Positions 10,039 through 17,855 of a stretch of 24,693 nt of DNA are shown here, piece by piece. The notes beneath the pieces were generated by a model. It ran no database searches. It was given only the letters and a program-made list of their open reading frames with translations, and was not told the DNA's origin. The stretch is from Eubacteriales Family XIII. Incertae Sedis bacterium (GTDB taxonomy: Bacteria; Bacillota; Clostridia; Peptostreptococcales; Anaerovoracaceae): the NCBI GenBank assembly GCA_031278255.1, contig JAITKU010000047.1, positions 1 through 24,693 of the forward strand. Reading direction: 5' to 3'. The position numbers were made by a program, and so were the translations under genes. Position 1 is the stretch's first letter; every line of letters begins with the position of its first letter.

Positions 10039-10905
10039 TTATTTAAGCGCGTCGGCGCCGCTTACGATCTCGGTGATCTCGCTCGTGATGGCCGCTTGCC
10101 GTGCGCGGTTGTAGAACAAGGTCAGATCGGCGATCATATTGTTGGCGTTGTCCGTGGCGTTTTCCATCGCCATGCGCCGCGCCGCGTGTTCGCAGGTCGC
10201 GGATTCGACGATGGCGCTGTAAATCATGATCTCAACGTATTTCGGCACGAGGTAGTTGAACACCTCTTCCGTGGACGGCTCGTAGTCCACCTGTTTCTCC
10301 AGCGGCATCATATCGAGGTTGCGTTTGATCTCGAAAGGGAGAAGCCGCACGGTCTTGACGCGCTGTTCCAAGGTCGATACAAAAGAGGTGTGGATCATGA
10401 CAACTTCATCGATCTTGCCCGCCGCGTAATCCTCCAGCACGGGAACGCTGATGTCATGCGTCTCGATAAAGGAGATGTTCTCCGGCGGCAGCATGTATTC
10501 GCTGCATATATCGTAGCCCGCCTTTCGGAAATAGTCCCGCCCCCGGCTGCCGATCGCCACGATTTCGGGGCGTTCCGGGTCGGCCTTGATCTCCGCGTCG
10601 GCCTGTTTGATCACATTGGAATTGAAGCTGCCGCAAAGCCCCCTGTTGCTCGTGATCACGATGTAGCAGGTGGTTTTGATCTCGCGGTTTCCGGCCAGAT
10701 ACTTCCCCGGAACATCCGCGTTGTTGTTGAATATATCCTCTATGGACTCCGTTACGAAGTGCAGGTACTCCCCCGTTCGTTCAAAGGTGGTCTTTGCCCT
10801 CCGGAGTTTCGCCGCCGATACCAGCTTCATGGCGTTCGTGATATGCTCTATATTGGTAACGCTCTTGACGCGGCGTTTTATATCCTGCATGGAACTGTTT
10901 GCCAA
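10039..10905 (-). CDS. atpG: F-type ATP synthase subunit gamma (TTG start)
   Basis: Rotor shaft of F1. It has 288 residues. Seen: the N-terminal helix IKRRVKSVTNIEHITNAMKLVSAAKLRRA, given here by its key parts IKRR, IT.AMKLVSAAKL, with the Met-Lys-Leu-Val-Ser-Ala core. ITSNRGLCGSFN follows in the middle domain, and the C-terminal helix contains AAR.AMENATDNA. The start is TTG at 10905-10903, seven bases after GGAGGTGAGGG, a very strong ribosome site. The first ATG, five codons in, has no such site and would remove the usual MAN-type N-terminus. It lies between atpA (49 bp upstream) and atpD (14 bp downstream). Confidence 0.97.
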   Translation of the reverse strand: MANSSMQDIKRRVKSVTNIEHITNAMKLVSAAKLRRAKTTFERTGEYLHFVTESIEDIFNNNADVPGKYLAGNREIKTTCYIVITSNRGLCGSFNSNVIKQADAEIKADPERPEIVAIGSRGRDYFRKAGYDICSEYMLPPENISFIETHDISVPVLEDYAAGKIDEVVMIHTSFVSTLEQRVKTVRLLPFEIKRNLDMMPLEKQVDYEPSTEEVFNYLVPKYVEIMIYSAIVESATCEHAARRMAMENATDNANNMIADLTLFYNRARQAAITSEITEIVSGADALK

Positions 10906-10954
10906 ACCCTCACCTCCCGTTAGAGGTTACTACGCGTATAATATATAATATACC

Positions 10955-12478
10955 TTACATAGTATCGTATTCCTTCTTGAACACGTCCTTGTACTTCGTG
11001 ATCGCCTCCTTGAGCGCCTCCTCCGTTTCCTTGTCGAGAATGCCCGTGGCTTTTACGGTTTCGCCTATCTTGGGATAATGCGTGTCCGCAAAGTCGTACA
11101 AGCCCTTTTCAAAATCCTTGACCTTGTTGAGATCGAGGTCGCGCAGATGGCCGTTGACGGCCGCGTAGAAGATCATGATCTGGTGCCGGACGGCCACCGG
11201 GCTGTATTGGCGCTGCTTGATCACCTCCATGAGGACAAGTCCGTGGTCGAGGCGTTCTTTCGTTTCCTTGTCGAGGTCCGAGCCGAACTGTGAAAAACTC
11301 GCCAGTTCCCGATACTGGGCCAGTTCGAGTTTGACCCTGCTCGCAACCTGCTTCATGGCCTTTATCTGGGCGTTGCCGCCGACGCGCGACACGGAGATGC
11401 CGGCGTTTACGGCGGGGCGCTGTCCCGAGAAGAAGAGGTCCGATTCCAGGAAAATCTGCCCGTCCGTGATCGAAATCACGTTTGTGGGGATATAGGCCGA
11501 TATATCGCCGGCCTGCGTTTCGATGATGGGAAGCGCCGTCAGCGAGCCCGCGCCAAGCTTGTCGGAAAGCTTCGCCGCCCGTTCCAAAAGCCGGCTGTGC
11601 AGGTAGAAAACGTCCCCGGGGTAAGCCTCCCGTCCCGGCGGTCTGCGCAGCAGGAGCGACATGGCTCTGTAGGCGACCGCGTGTTTGGAGAGATCGTCGT
11701 AGATGATGAGAACGTGCTTGCCGTTGTACATGAATTCCTCGCCCATGGCGCAGCCTGCGTAGGGCGCTATGTACTGGAGCGGCGCTACGTCGCTGGCCGT
11801 GGCGGAAACGACGATGGTGTATTTCATCGCGCCCTTGTCCTCCAGCTGTTGCACCATCTGCGCGACGGTCGATTTTTTCTGCCCGATCGCCACGTAAATG
11901 CAGATTACATCCCCGTCCTTTTGGTTCAGTATGGTATCTATGGCGATGGCCGTTTTGCCGGTCTGTCTGTCCCCGATGATGAGTTCCCGCTGGCCCTTGC
12001 CGATCGGAATCATCGAATCTATGGCTTTGATGCCTGTCTGCAAAGGCTCGTGGACGGATTTGCGCGCCACAACCCCGGGCGCGGGACTCTCGACGGGCCT
12101 TGTTTTTTTCGTTTTGATGGGGCCTTTGCCGTCAAGCGGTTGGCCTATGGCGCTGACCACGCGGCCGATCAGTTCCTCGCCCACGGGGACCTCGACAACC
12201 CGGTTCGTCGGCTTCACGATATCGCCCTCGCGGATGCCCTTGTCGCTGCCCATGATCACGACGCCGACGTTGTCCTCCTCGAGGTTCAGGGCCATGCCGT
12301 ATATCTCGCCCGGGAATTCCAAGAGTTCGCCGGACATGCAGTTGTCGAGTCCGTATATCCGCGCGATACCGTCCCCGACTTGTATAACCGTTCCAAAATC
12401 AGAAATATTTAACTCATTTTTATAATTTTTGATCTGCTCTCTTATGACCGCGCTTATTTCCTCAGGTCTGAGATTCAT
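10955..12478 (-). CDS. atpA: F-type ATP synthase subunit alpha
   Basis: Non-catalytic nucleotide-binding subunit of F1. It has 507 residues, the normal length. Seen: the N-terminal helix binding delta (LRPEEISAVIREQI), the beta-barrel segment VGDGIARIYGLD, Walker A GDRQTGKT at 169-176, Walker B HVLIIYDDLSKHA, and the arginine-finger region SVSRVGGNAQ. The start ATG at 12478 follows GAGGAGAG at proper spacing. The AT-rich 49-bp spacer to atpG is the most AT-rich stretch inside the operon. Confidence 0.98.
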   Translation of the reverse strand: MNLRPEEISAVIREQIKNYKNELNISDFGTVIQVGDGIARIYGLDNCMSGELLEFPGEIYGMALNLEEDNVGVVIMGSDKGIREGDIVKPTNRVVEVPVGEELIGRVVSAIGQPLDGKGPIKTKKTRPVESPAPGVVARKSVHEPLQTGIKAIDSMIPIGKGQRELIIGDRQTGKTAIAIDTILNQKDGDVICIYVAIGQKKSTVAQMVQQLEDKGAMKYTIVVSATASDVAPLQYIAPYAGCAMGEEFMYNGKHVLIIYDDLSKHAVAYRAMSLLLRRPPGREAYPGDVFYLHSRLLERAAKLSDKLGAGSLTALPIIETQAGDISAYIPTNVISITDGQIFLESDLFFSGQRPAVNAGISVSRVGGNAQIKAMKQVASRVKLELAQYRELASFSQFGSDLDKETKERLDHGLVLMEVIKQRQYSPVAVRHQIMIFYAAVNGHLRDLDLNKVKDFEKGLYDFADTHYPKIGETVKATGILDKETEEALKEAITKYKDVFKKEYDTM

Positions 12479-12517
12479 AATGTTCTCTCCTCGATTCTAT
12501 AACATTCGGGCGGACGC

Positions 12518-13057
12518 TCACATTTGCGCAAGCCGGTCCTTCAAGCTGTCCAGGCGCGTCCTGACGCTGGCGTCGATCAGTTTTCCTTCGACGAATATCC
12601 GCACGCCTCCGATGATCTCTTTGTCGATTTGGTTGTCGAGACGCACGTTCTTTTGGAGCAGCTTGCCCGTTTCCGTCTCCAGACGCTTGAGCCTGTCCTC
12701 GGACAGGGGCACGGCGGAGTACGCGGTCCCGATCGAAACGCCGAGATTCGCGTTCACCTGCGCGCGATAGGCTTTCACAATCGCGTGAAAGCCGCCTATC
12801 CGCCTCTTATCGATCAAGATGAACAGGAAATTCAAGAGTTCCTTATCGACGCGGCCCTCCAGGACGGCCTTGACGGCGTTCTTCTTTCCCTGCGCGTCGA
12901 TACCCGGATTGCACACCAGATTGAAAAAGTCCGGCTCGTCCCGAAATATTCCGTCGAGCGCCGCGAGGTCTTTCTCCATGGCTTCGATTTTGTCCAAATC
13001 GCGGGCGACCTCAAACATGGCGGCGCCATAGGTTGTCGCCACAGTCAATGCGTCCAT
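12518..13057 (-). CDS. atpH: F-type ATP synthase subunit delta
   Basis: Peripheral-stalk subunit (OSCP homologue) joining the b dimer to the top of F1. It has 179 residues. Seen: the opening TVATTYGAAMFEVA in place of the usual YAxAL(F)xxA motif, the middle helices (FFNLVCNPGI, LLNFLFILIDKRR) and the C-terminal IDKEIIGGVRIFVEGKLIDASV, matching the family signature ending in D.S...L. The ATG at 13057 lies 13 bp inside the end of atpF, and GGAGAA is eight bases upstream, so the two are translationally coupled. Confidence 0.95.
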   Translation of the reverse strand: MDALTVATTYGAAMFEVARDLDKIEAMEKDLAALDGIFRDEPDFFNLVCNPGIDAQGKKNAVKAVLEGRVDKELLNFLFILIDKRRIGGFHAIVKAYRAQVNANLGVSIGTAYSAVPLSEDRLKRLETETGKLLQKNVRLDNQIDKEIIGGVRIFVEGKLIDASVRTRLDSLKDRLAQM

Positions 13058-13566
13058 TTTGCGTTCTCCGCCTGCTCTATAACGCCGTCGATTATGGCTG
13101 TCTGCGCGGTCGCATCCAATTCTTTCTCCAGTATCTTTTCGGCCGCGTATACGGCGAGGGAGGCGATGTGATCCCGCATTTCCCCGACGGATTTCAGTTT
13201 TTCGCGTTCGATCTCCCGCTCCGCCTGCGCGATCATCTCACCGGCCCTGCGGTTCGCCTCGTTCAGAATCTCCAGCGCGCGGGCATCCGCCCGTTGCTTG
13301 CTCTCCTTGACGGCTTCCCTGCTCTTCGCGTCGATCTGCGCCAGCTGCGCGTTGTATTCTTTCAGCTTTTCGTCGGCGAGCCGGTTCACGTGTTCGGCGT
13401 TGTCAAAGGCGTCTTTTACGGTCTGTTCCCGCGCCTGCACGAAATTCCTGACCTTTTCAAAGAAGAATTTTTTCAGGATCAGGTACAGCACGACGAGCGT
13501 GATCAGATTCATCAAAAGCGTCGGCCCGAAGTCTATGAGACCCCGGACCATGATTTGTTCTTCCAT
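13045..13566 (-). CDS. atpF: F-type ATP synthase subunit b
   Basis: Membrane-anchored peripheral stalk. It has 173 residues. One transmembrane helix lies near residues 14-33 (FGPTLLMNLITLVVLYLIL), followed by a long charged helix typical of the b dimer coiled coil (many Glu, Lys, Arg and Ala). The start at ATG 13566 is supported by GGTGAT five bases before it; an alternative ATG six codons in has GGAAG upstream and cannot be excluded. It begins 19 bp after atpE and overlaps atpH by 13 bp. There is one b gene only, with no b' duplicate. Confidence 0.94.
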   Translation of the reverse strand: MEEQIMVRGLIDFGPTLLMNLITLVVLYLILKKFFFEKVRNFVQAREQTVKDAFDNAEHVNRLADEKLKEYNAQLAQIDAKSREAVKESKQRADARALEILNEANRRAGEMIAQAEREIEREKLKSVGEMRDHIASLAVYAAEKILEKELDATAQTAIIDGVIEQAENAKWTH

Positions 13567-13585
13567 CTCACATCACCGGGTCCGG

Positions 13586-13855
13586 TCAGGAAAAATGCGC
13601 GACAAAGGGGTTGGCAAAGGTCAGCACCATGGCGATGATCAGCGCGAAGATACCCGTGGTTTCCGCAACCGCTTGGCCGACCAGCATGGTCTGCAGGATA
13701 TCGCTCTTCGCTTCGGGCTGTCTGGCAACGCCCTCGACAGCCTTGCCCGCCGCAAAGCCCTGCCCGAGACCGATACCGATGGCCGCAACCATTGTGAAGC
13801 CCGCCCCGAGCGCGGACATTCCGAGAACAAATGCTAAAGGTGTTACTGCTGACAT
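13586..13855 (-). CDS. atpE: F-type ATP synthase subunit c, sodium-binding type
   Basis: Rotor-ring proteolipid of 89 residues with two transmembrane helices. Seen: a glycine-rich first helix ending IGIGLGQGFAAGKAVE, the polar loop ARQPEA, and a second helix LVGQAVAETTGIFALII. The ion-carrying carboxylate is Glu65. Gln32, Val63, Thr66 and Thr67 are in the positions that coordinate sodium in the Ilyobacter tartaricus c-ring (Gln32, Val63, Glu65, Ser66, Thr67), so sodium coupling is predicted. Position 70 is Phe instead of Tyr. The C-terminus FANPFV also resembles the sodium family. The ATG at 13855 follows AGGGAGG. A 110-bp spacer with a small hairpin separates it from atpB. Confidence 0.97.
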   Translation of the reverse strand: MSAVTPLAFVLGMSALGAGFTMVAAIGIGLGQGFAAGKAVEGVARQPEAKSDILQTMLVGQAVAETTGIFALIIAMVLTFANPFVAHFS

Positions 13856-13926
13856 GATGGTTTCCTCCCTGACAAATGAAATTGCTTATTTGTGTGCTTT
13901 TGCGATAACGGATGTATGTTGTTCGG

Positions 13927-13953
13927 CCGACCGGGAAAACCCGGGCAGATCGG
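13927..13953 (-). repeat. Intercistronic hairpin between atpB and atpE
   Basis: CCGGG-loop of four-CCCGG (13931-13944) with a possible outer CCGA/TCGG pairing. It lies in the 110-bp gap, upstream of the strong atpE ribosome site. There is no T-run, so it is not a terminator. It could be an RNase-processing or stabilising stem that favours high atpE expression; that is inference. Confidence 0.45.
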
Positions 13954-13965
13954 CGTCACGGCTTG

Positions 13966-14715
13966 TCAATGCTCATGATCTTCATGCGTCGCCACGGCCA
14001 TGCTCACGAAAACCATGGTCAACATCGTGAATATGAAAGCCTGCAACACCGGCTCAAATATATCGAAGAACGCGTTCGCGGGCAGGGGAATGACCGCCTG
14101 CAGCCACGGAATCTCCCCTATGAACGGGATTCGCCCGAGGAGGGCCTCGGACAGGCCGTGCAGACCGTTGAAGATCAGGGCCATAATGATAACGCCGCCG
14201 AGGATGTTGCCGAAAAGCCGGAAGCTGAGCGAGATCGGGAAAGACAACTCCTCGATGAGTTTGAGCGGGAACATGAACGGATAGGGGTCCGCCATGTGCT
14301 TGAGCTTGCCCGTGAAGCCCATCGTCTTGAAGCCGTTGTACTGTATGATGAGGAAAGTGGCCCCCGACATCGCAAAGGTCATATTCACGTCGTCGGTGGT
14401 CGGGCGGAGGCCGAACAGGCCGAGCATATTGCCGAGAAGCAGGAACAGGAACAGCGTTCCCATGTACGGCGCGAACTTTTCACAATGCTTGCCCATCGTG
14501 TTGATCACGAGGTCGTAGACGGATTTGACCACGAACTCGGCGATCACCTGCTTGCCTTTCGGTATCCGCTGCAGATTGTGCGCGGCCCAAAGCGCAAGGA
14601 GGATCAGCACCGCCGCGACGATCCAGCCGAAGATTACCGTTTCGGTGATGTAGATACCGCTGTCGCCGAACTGCACGATTACGCGCGGCCCTATATTGTT
14701 CAAATCATGCGTCAT
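13966..14715 (-). CDS. atpB: F-type ATP synthase subunit a
   Basis: Membrane stator subunit that forms the ion half-channels against the c-ring. It has 249 residues and about five or six hydrophobic helices. Seen: the conserved segment FPISLSFRLFGNILGG with the essential stator arginine Arg166, and FEPVLQAFIFTMLTMVFV near the C-terminus, ending in a His/Glu-rich tail (ATHEDHEH). The start ATG at 14715 lies 18 bp after atpI. The ribosome site is weak (GGGGG is about 14 bases upstream), so translation may depend on coupling to atpI. Confidence 0.96.
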   Translation of the reverse strand: MTHDLNNIGPRVIVQFGDSGIYITETVIFGWIVAAVLILLALWAAHNLQRIPKGKQVIAEFVVKSVYDLVINTMGKHCEKFAPYMGTLFLFLLLGNMLGLFGLRPTTDDVNMTFAMSGATFLIIQYNGFKTMGFTGKLKHMADPYPFMFPLKLIEELSFPISLSFRLFGNILGGVIIMALIFNGLHGLSEALLGRIPFIGEIPWLQAVIPLPANAFFDIFEPVLQAFIFTMLTMVFVSMAVATHEDHEH

Positions 14716-14733
14716 ATCAGCTTACAGAACCCC

Positions 14734-15249
14734 CTATTCCTTTTCCGGTCCGTCCCCTTCGTCCGCTTCCTCGTCCTCCTCGTCGTAGGACGAACCGAGG
14801 ATATCTTTCAGAACGCCTTTCCTGCGCCGCTTCTTCTGCGGCGGAAAGGTCAAGAGCGTCCCCTCGGCATAGGTCTTTCGCGGCGCCCGAATACAGTGGA
14901 TATAGTAGATCGCGAGCTTCAGCGTCAGAAAGCCGAGGCCCGCGCCGAGCGCGGCGATGAGACTCACGCGCAGGGACATGTAAAACGCGAAGCCGTAAAC
15001 GGTAAGCCCGACGAGGTAGCCGGCAAAGCCCATCCAAGCGCGTCCGCTGCTCAACAGTCGCCGTGACATATACACAAGAATGTTGAAATTCACGATGGAG
15101 ACGGCGGTCCCGAACGCGAGGCCGTAAGCGAATTCGGCATTGGGTCCCAGAAAAAACAGGGAACCCGCCTCAAAGATAAGGGCAACCACTATCCCGTGAA
15201 AAAATATTCGATTCTTGAAAGCGGTCAAGTCTTTCGCGGTATTCTTCAT
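14734..15249 (-). CDS. atpI: ATP synthase subunit I-like protein with charged C-terminal tail
   Basis: Small membrane protein at the head of the operon. Characterised AtpI proteins help assemble the c-ring and may act as Mg2+ or ion-handling partners. It has 171 residues. Four hydrophobic segments lie at about 15-36, 40-62, 73-93 and 97-121. After them comes a cytoplasmic tail of about 50 residues, first basic (KKRRRKG) and then strongly acidic (DEEDEEADEGDG). The identification rests on operon position and the four-helix pattern rather than motifs, because the family is poorly conserved. I prefer ATG 15249; a TTG two codons earlier is possible. No strong ribosome site is seen, and the predicted leader is only about 17 nt. 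Confidence 0.82.
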   Translation of the reverse strand: MKNTAKDLTAFKNRIFFHGIVVALIFEAGSLFFLGPNAEFAYGLAFGTAVSIVNFNILVYMSRRLLSSGRAWMGFAGYLVGLTVYGFAFYMSLRVSLIAALGAGLGFLTLKLAIYYIHCIRAPRKTYAEGTLLTFPPQKKRRRKGVLKDILGSSYDEEDEEADEGDGPEKE

Positions 15250-15272
15250 AAGCAACGATACGCTTTCTTTAG

Positions 15273-15301
15273 ATTATAAGTCCATCACGCCGAAAAGTAA
15301 A
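15273..15301 (-). promoter_or_regulatory. Sigma-A promoter of the ATP synthase operon
   Basis: Minus strand: TTTACT (15301-15296), exactly 17 nt, then a perfect TATAAT (15278-15273). Transcription would begin near 15266, giving a very short leader to atpI. It lies in the 235-bp gap after wecB, so the ATP synthase genes can be expressed separately from the wall genes. Confidence 0.75.
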
Positions 15302-15484
15302 GGTTTTTGGCCTAAGTTGTCGAATTGAATTTTCGGCCGGCGGCTGATACGCGGGGCTGCAAGGCTCTGTTTGCAAGGTTTGGGAGTCAAAGGGAGGACG
15401 GGGGCGCGCAAATCGTACCGAACGCGCGTTATATTTGTTGCCGCGCAAAGCCCACGCGATTTTCACCCCCTTGCGGGCGTTTTC

Positions 15485-16603
15485 TCACACCCGCGCCGCC
15501 CGCTCTTTCAAAATATCCGCGATACGGCGGCTCGCGCGGCCGTCGCCGTAGGGATTTACGGCTTTTGCCATCTTTTCATAGGCGGCCCGGTCCGTCAGCA
15601 GTTCCGACGCGTGGGCGAAGAGTTCCTCCCGCCGCACGCCGGCGAGCCGCACGGTTCCGGCCTCGATCGCCTCCGGCCGCTCCGTTTCTTTCCGAACGAC
15701 GAGTACGGGCTTGCCGAGGGCGGGCGCCTCTTCCTGCATACCGCCGGAGTCGGTGATGATCAGATGGGACATTGACATTAATTTCACAAACGGCAGATAG
15801 CCCAGCGGTTCGATCAGGTGTACGCGCGCCGCGCCGCGCAGGGTTTCGTCCGCGGTCGCGCGCACGCGCGGATTCAGATGTACGGGATAGACGATCTCCA
15901 CATCCGCGAACGCGTCGGCGATATCCCGCACCGCCGAGAAGATGGCCGTCATGTTCTCGCCGAGGTTCTCACGCCTGTGGCAGGTGACGGTGATCAAACG
16001 CCGTGTTCCGAAATCGATCGTCGCGAGCGGACCCTCCGCAAAGCGGTACGGCCGCCGCGCAACCTCGAGCAGGGCGTCGATAACCGTGTTGCCCGTGACG
16101 AACACCTTGCTTTCGTCCACGCCCTCCCGCAGCAGATTGTCCCTGTTGCGCGGCGTCGGGGCGAAGTGGAAATCCGCGAGGCGGCCCGTCAGCACGCGGT
16201 TCATCTCCTCCGGATAGGGGGAATACTTGTCGTGGGTGCGAAGCCCGGCCTCCACGTGGCCGATTTTGCACATCCTATAGAAGCCGGCCAGCGCGGCGGC
16301 AAAGGTCGTGGTCGTATCGCCGTGGACGAGCAGTACGTCGGGCGTTTCCCGTTCGATCACGCCCTCCAGACCCGCGAGTACGTTTGCCGTAATCGCGCCT
16401 ATGCTTTGGTTCGGCCGCATGATGTTCAGGTCGTAGTCGGGCGTGAGCGCGAAGAGTTCCAGTACCCCGTCCAGCATTTCGCGGTGCTGCGCGGTCACGC
16501 ACAGCACCGAGCGGACCTCTTTGTCCGCGTCCAAGAGCCGTACGAGCGGCGCCATCTTGATGGCCTCGGGACGCGTTCCGAATACAGTCAATACTTTTAT
16601 CAT
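15485..16603 (-). CDS. wecB: UDP-N-acetylglucosamine 2-epimerase (non-hydrolysing)
   Basis: Interconverts UDP-GlcNAc and UDP-ManNAc in the cytoplasm, supplying ManNAc for wall teichoic acid linkage units or other surface polymers. It has 372 residues, the normal length. Seen: VFGTRPEAIKMAPL at the N-terminus, and catalytic-site residues in LLVHGDTTTT (Asp96), GHVEAGLRT (Glu118), PYPEEMNR (Glu132) and TVTCHRRENLG (His209). ITDSGGMQEEAPALGKPVLV follows near the C-terminus, cited here by its core SGGMQEE. The ATG overlaps the tagO stop by ATGA (16600-16603), so the two are translationally coupled. An alternative symbol used in Gram-positives is mnaA. Confidence 0.96.
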   Translation of the reverse strand: MIKVLTVFGTRPEAIKMAPLVRLLDADKEVRSVLCVTAQHREMLDGVLELFALTPDYDLNIMRPNQSIGAITANVLAGLEGVIERETPDVLLVHGDTTTTFAAALAGFYRMCKIGHVEAGLRTHDKYSPYPEEMNRVLTGRLADFHFAPTPRNRDNLLREGVDESKVFVTGNTVIDALLEVARRPYRFAEGPLATIDFGTRRLITVTCHRRENLGENMTAIFSAVRDIADAFADVEIVYPVHLNPRVRATADETLRGAARVHLIEPLGYLPFVKLMSMSHLIITDSGGMQEEAPALGKPVLVVRKETERPEAIEAGTVRLAGVRREELFAHASELLTDRAAYEKMAKAVNPYGDGRASRRIADILKERAARV

Positions 16604-17826
16604 TTCGCTTTCTGCTCCGCCGGCGCCTCGGGCGCGCTTTCCGCTTCCGCTTCCGCCTCCGCCGCCTCGCGCAGGTCCGCCGCCGTCAGGTCCTGCGCCT
16701 GTTTCTCCTCGTTTCGCGGCGCGTGCCGCTCCGCGCGGCGCGCGTTGACGCCGCGCGTCTTGGTATAGGCGCCCGTGGTGTCGGACAGGAAGATGTAGAG
16801 GAATATGCCCGCGATCAAGAGCAGCGCGACGGCTTCCGCAAAGAGATCGCGGCTGAATACGACGGCGGTCACGCCCATGATCCCGCTTATGCCGTAGAGC
16901 GACAGCACGGATTGTTTCTGCCCCATGCCCGCCGCCATGAGCCTATGGTGCAGATGTCCCTTGTCCGCCTCCATGATGGACCGGCCCCCGGCGAGCCTGC
17001 GCAGTATCGCAAAGGCCGTGTCGAGGATGGGCAGTCCGAGTACGAGGGCGGGAACGATGGTGGCGATCACGGTGGCGCGCTTCACCGGGCCGATTATGGA
17101 GATGGACGCCAGCATGAAGCCCAGAAACAGGGCGCCCCCGTCGCCCATGAAGATACGGGCCGGGTGGAAGTTGAAAGGCAAAAATCCGAGCGCGCCGCCC
17201 GCCACGGCCGCCATGATCACGGTGGTCGTGTACATGCTCTCGCTGATAAAGGCCGTGTAGGCGATGGAAAGGGAGGCGATCGCGGCTACGCCCGCCGCCA
17301 AGCCGTCCAGTCCGTCAATCAGATTGATCGTGTTGGTGATCCCCACGATCCAGACGACCGTGATCAAAAAGCTGAGGATATCGCTGATATAGGTCTGGCC
17401 GTCGCCGGCCGGGTTCGTAAAAAAGGTGATCCGCACATTGAAGAAGCATACGACGCAGGCGCACGCGATCTGAAGCAGGAATTTCACCCTGGCCGATATG
17501 CCCCAAAGATCGTCCGCGACGCCCACGGCATAGATCAGCGCGCCGCCGATGAGCAAGCCCGCCGGTTTGGCGATGCGATTGTCCTGAAACTGCGCGGGCA
17601 GGGCGGGCAACAAAAAAAAAGCGGAGAATACGAGGGCCGCCGTAATGCCTATGAATATGCCCAAGCCCCCGAAACGCGGCATGGGTTTTGCGTGCATTCT
17701 GCGTTCGTCCTTTGGCATGTCGATCGCCCCGATCTTGGGCGCGATCCAAATGGCCGCCGGCGTCAGCGCGAACGCGAGCGCGAACGCCGTCAGAAAAGAG
17801 AGGCCGATGGCTAGGGGGTAGGTCAT
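16600..17826 (-). CDS. tagO: Undecaprenyl-phosphate GlcNAc-1-phosphate transferase (TagO/WecA type)
   Basis: Integral membrane enzyme that moves GlcNAc-1-P from UDP-GlcNAc to undecaprenyl phosphate, the committed step for wall teichoic acid and related polymers. It has 408 residues, with about 11 hydrophobic segments. Seen: PRFGGLGIF, the first aspartate pair in VGVADDLWGIS, NLIDGLDGLAAG, the carbohydrate-recognition segment FNFHPARIFMGDGG, and the histidine motif ADKGHLHHRL. After the last helix a hydrophilic tail of about 65 residues ends in an Ala/Glu low-complexity stretch (AEAEAESAPEAPAEQ), longer than usual. GGAAAGG lies eight bases before ATG 17826. A 12-bp tandem repeat lies 30-75 bp upstream. 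It is coupled to wecB. Confidence 0.95.
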   Translation of the reverse strand: MTYPLAIGLSFLTAFALAFALTPAAIWIAPKIGAIDMPKDERRMHAKPMPRFGGLGIFIGITAALVFSAFFLLPALPAQFQDNRIAKPAGLLIGGALIYAVGVADDLWGISARVKFLLQIACACVVCFFNVRITFFTNPAGDGQTYISDILSFLITVVWIVGITNTINLIDGLDGLAAGVAAIASLSIAYTAFISESMYTTTVIMAAVAGGALGFLPFNFHPARIFMGDGGALFLGFMLASISIIGPVKRATVIATIVPALVLGLPILDTAFAILRRLAGGRSIMEADKGHLHHRLMAAGMGQKQSVLSLYGISGIMGVTAVVFSRDLFAEAVALLLIAGIFLYIFLSDTTGAYTKTRGVNARRAERHAPRNEEKQAQDLTAADLREAAEAEAEAESAPEAPAEQKAK

Positions 17827-17855
17827 ACGCGCTGCCTTTCCTTTGCGTAAAGCAG

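Noticed and set aside
15269..15466. Minus-strand frame of 65 codons between wecB and atpI, with an SD-like AAGGGGGTG at its start
   Set aside because: It overlaps the atp promoter, has no domain and odd composition. The SD-like match is probably chance in GC-rich DNA.
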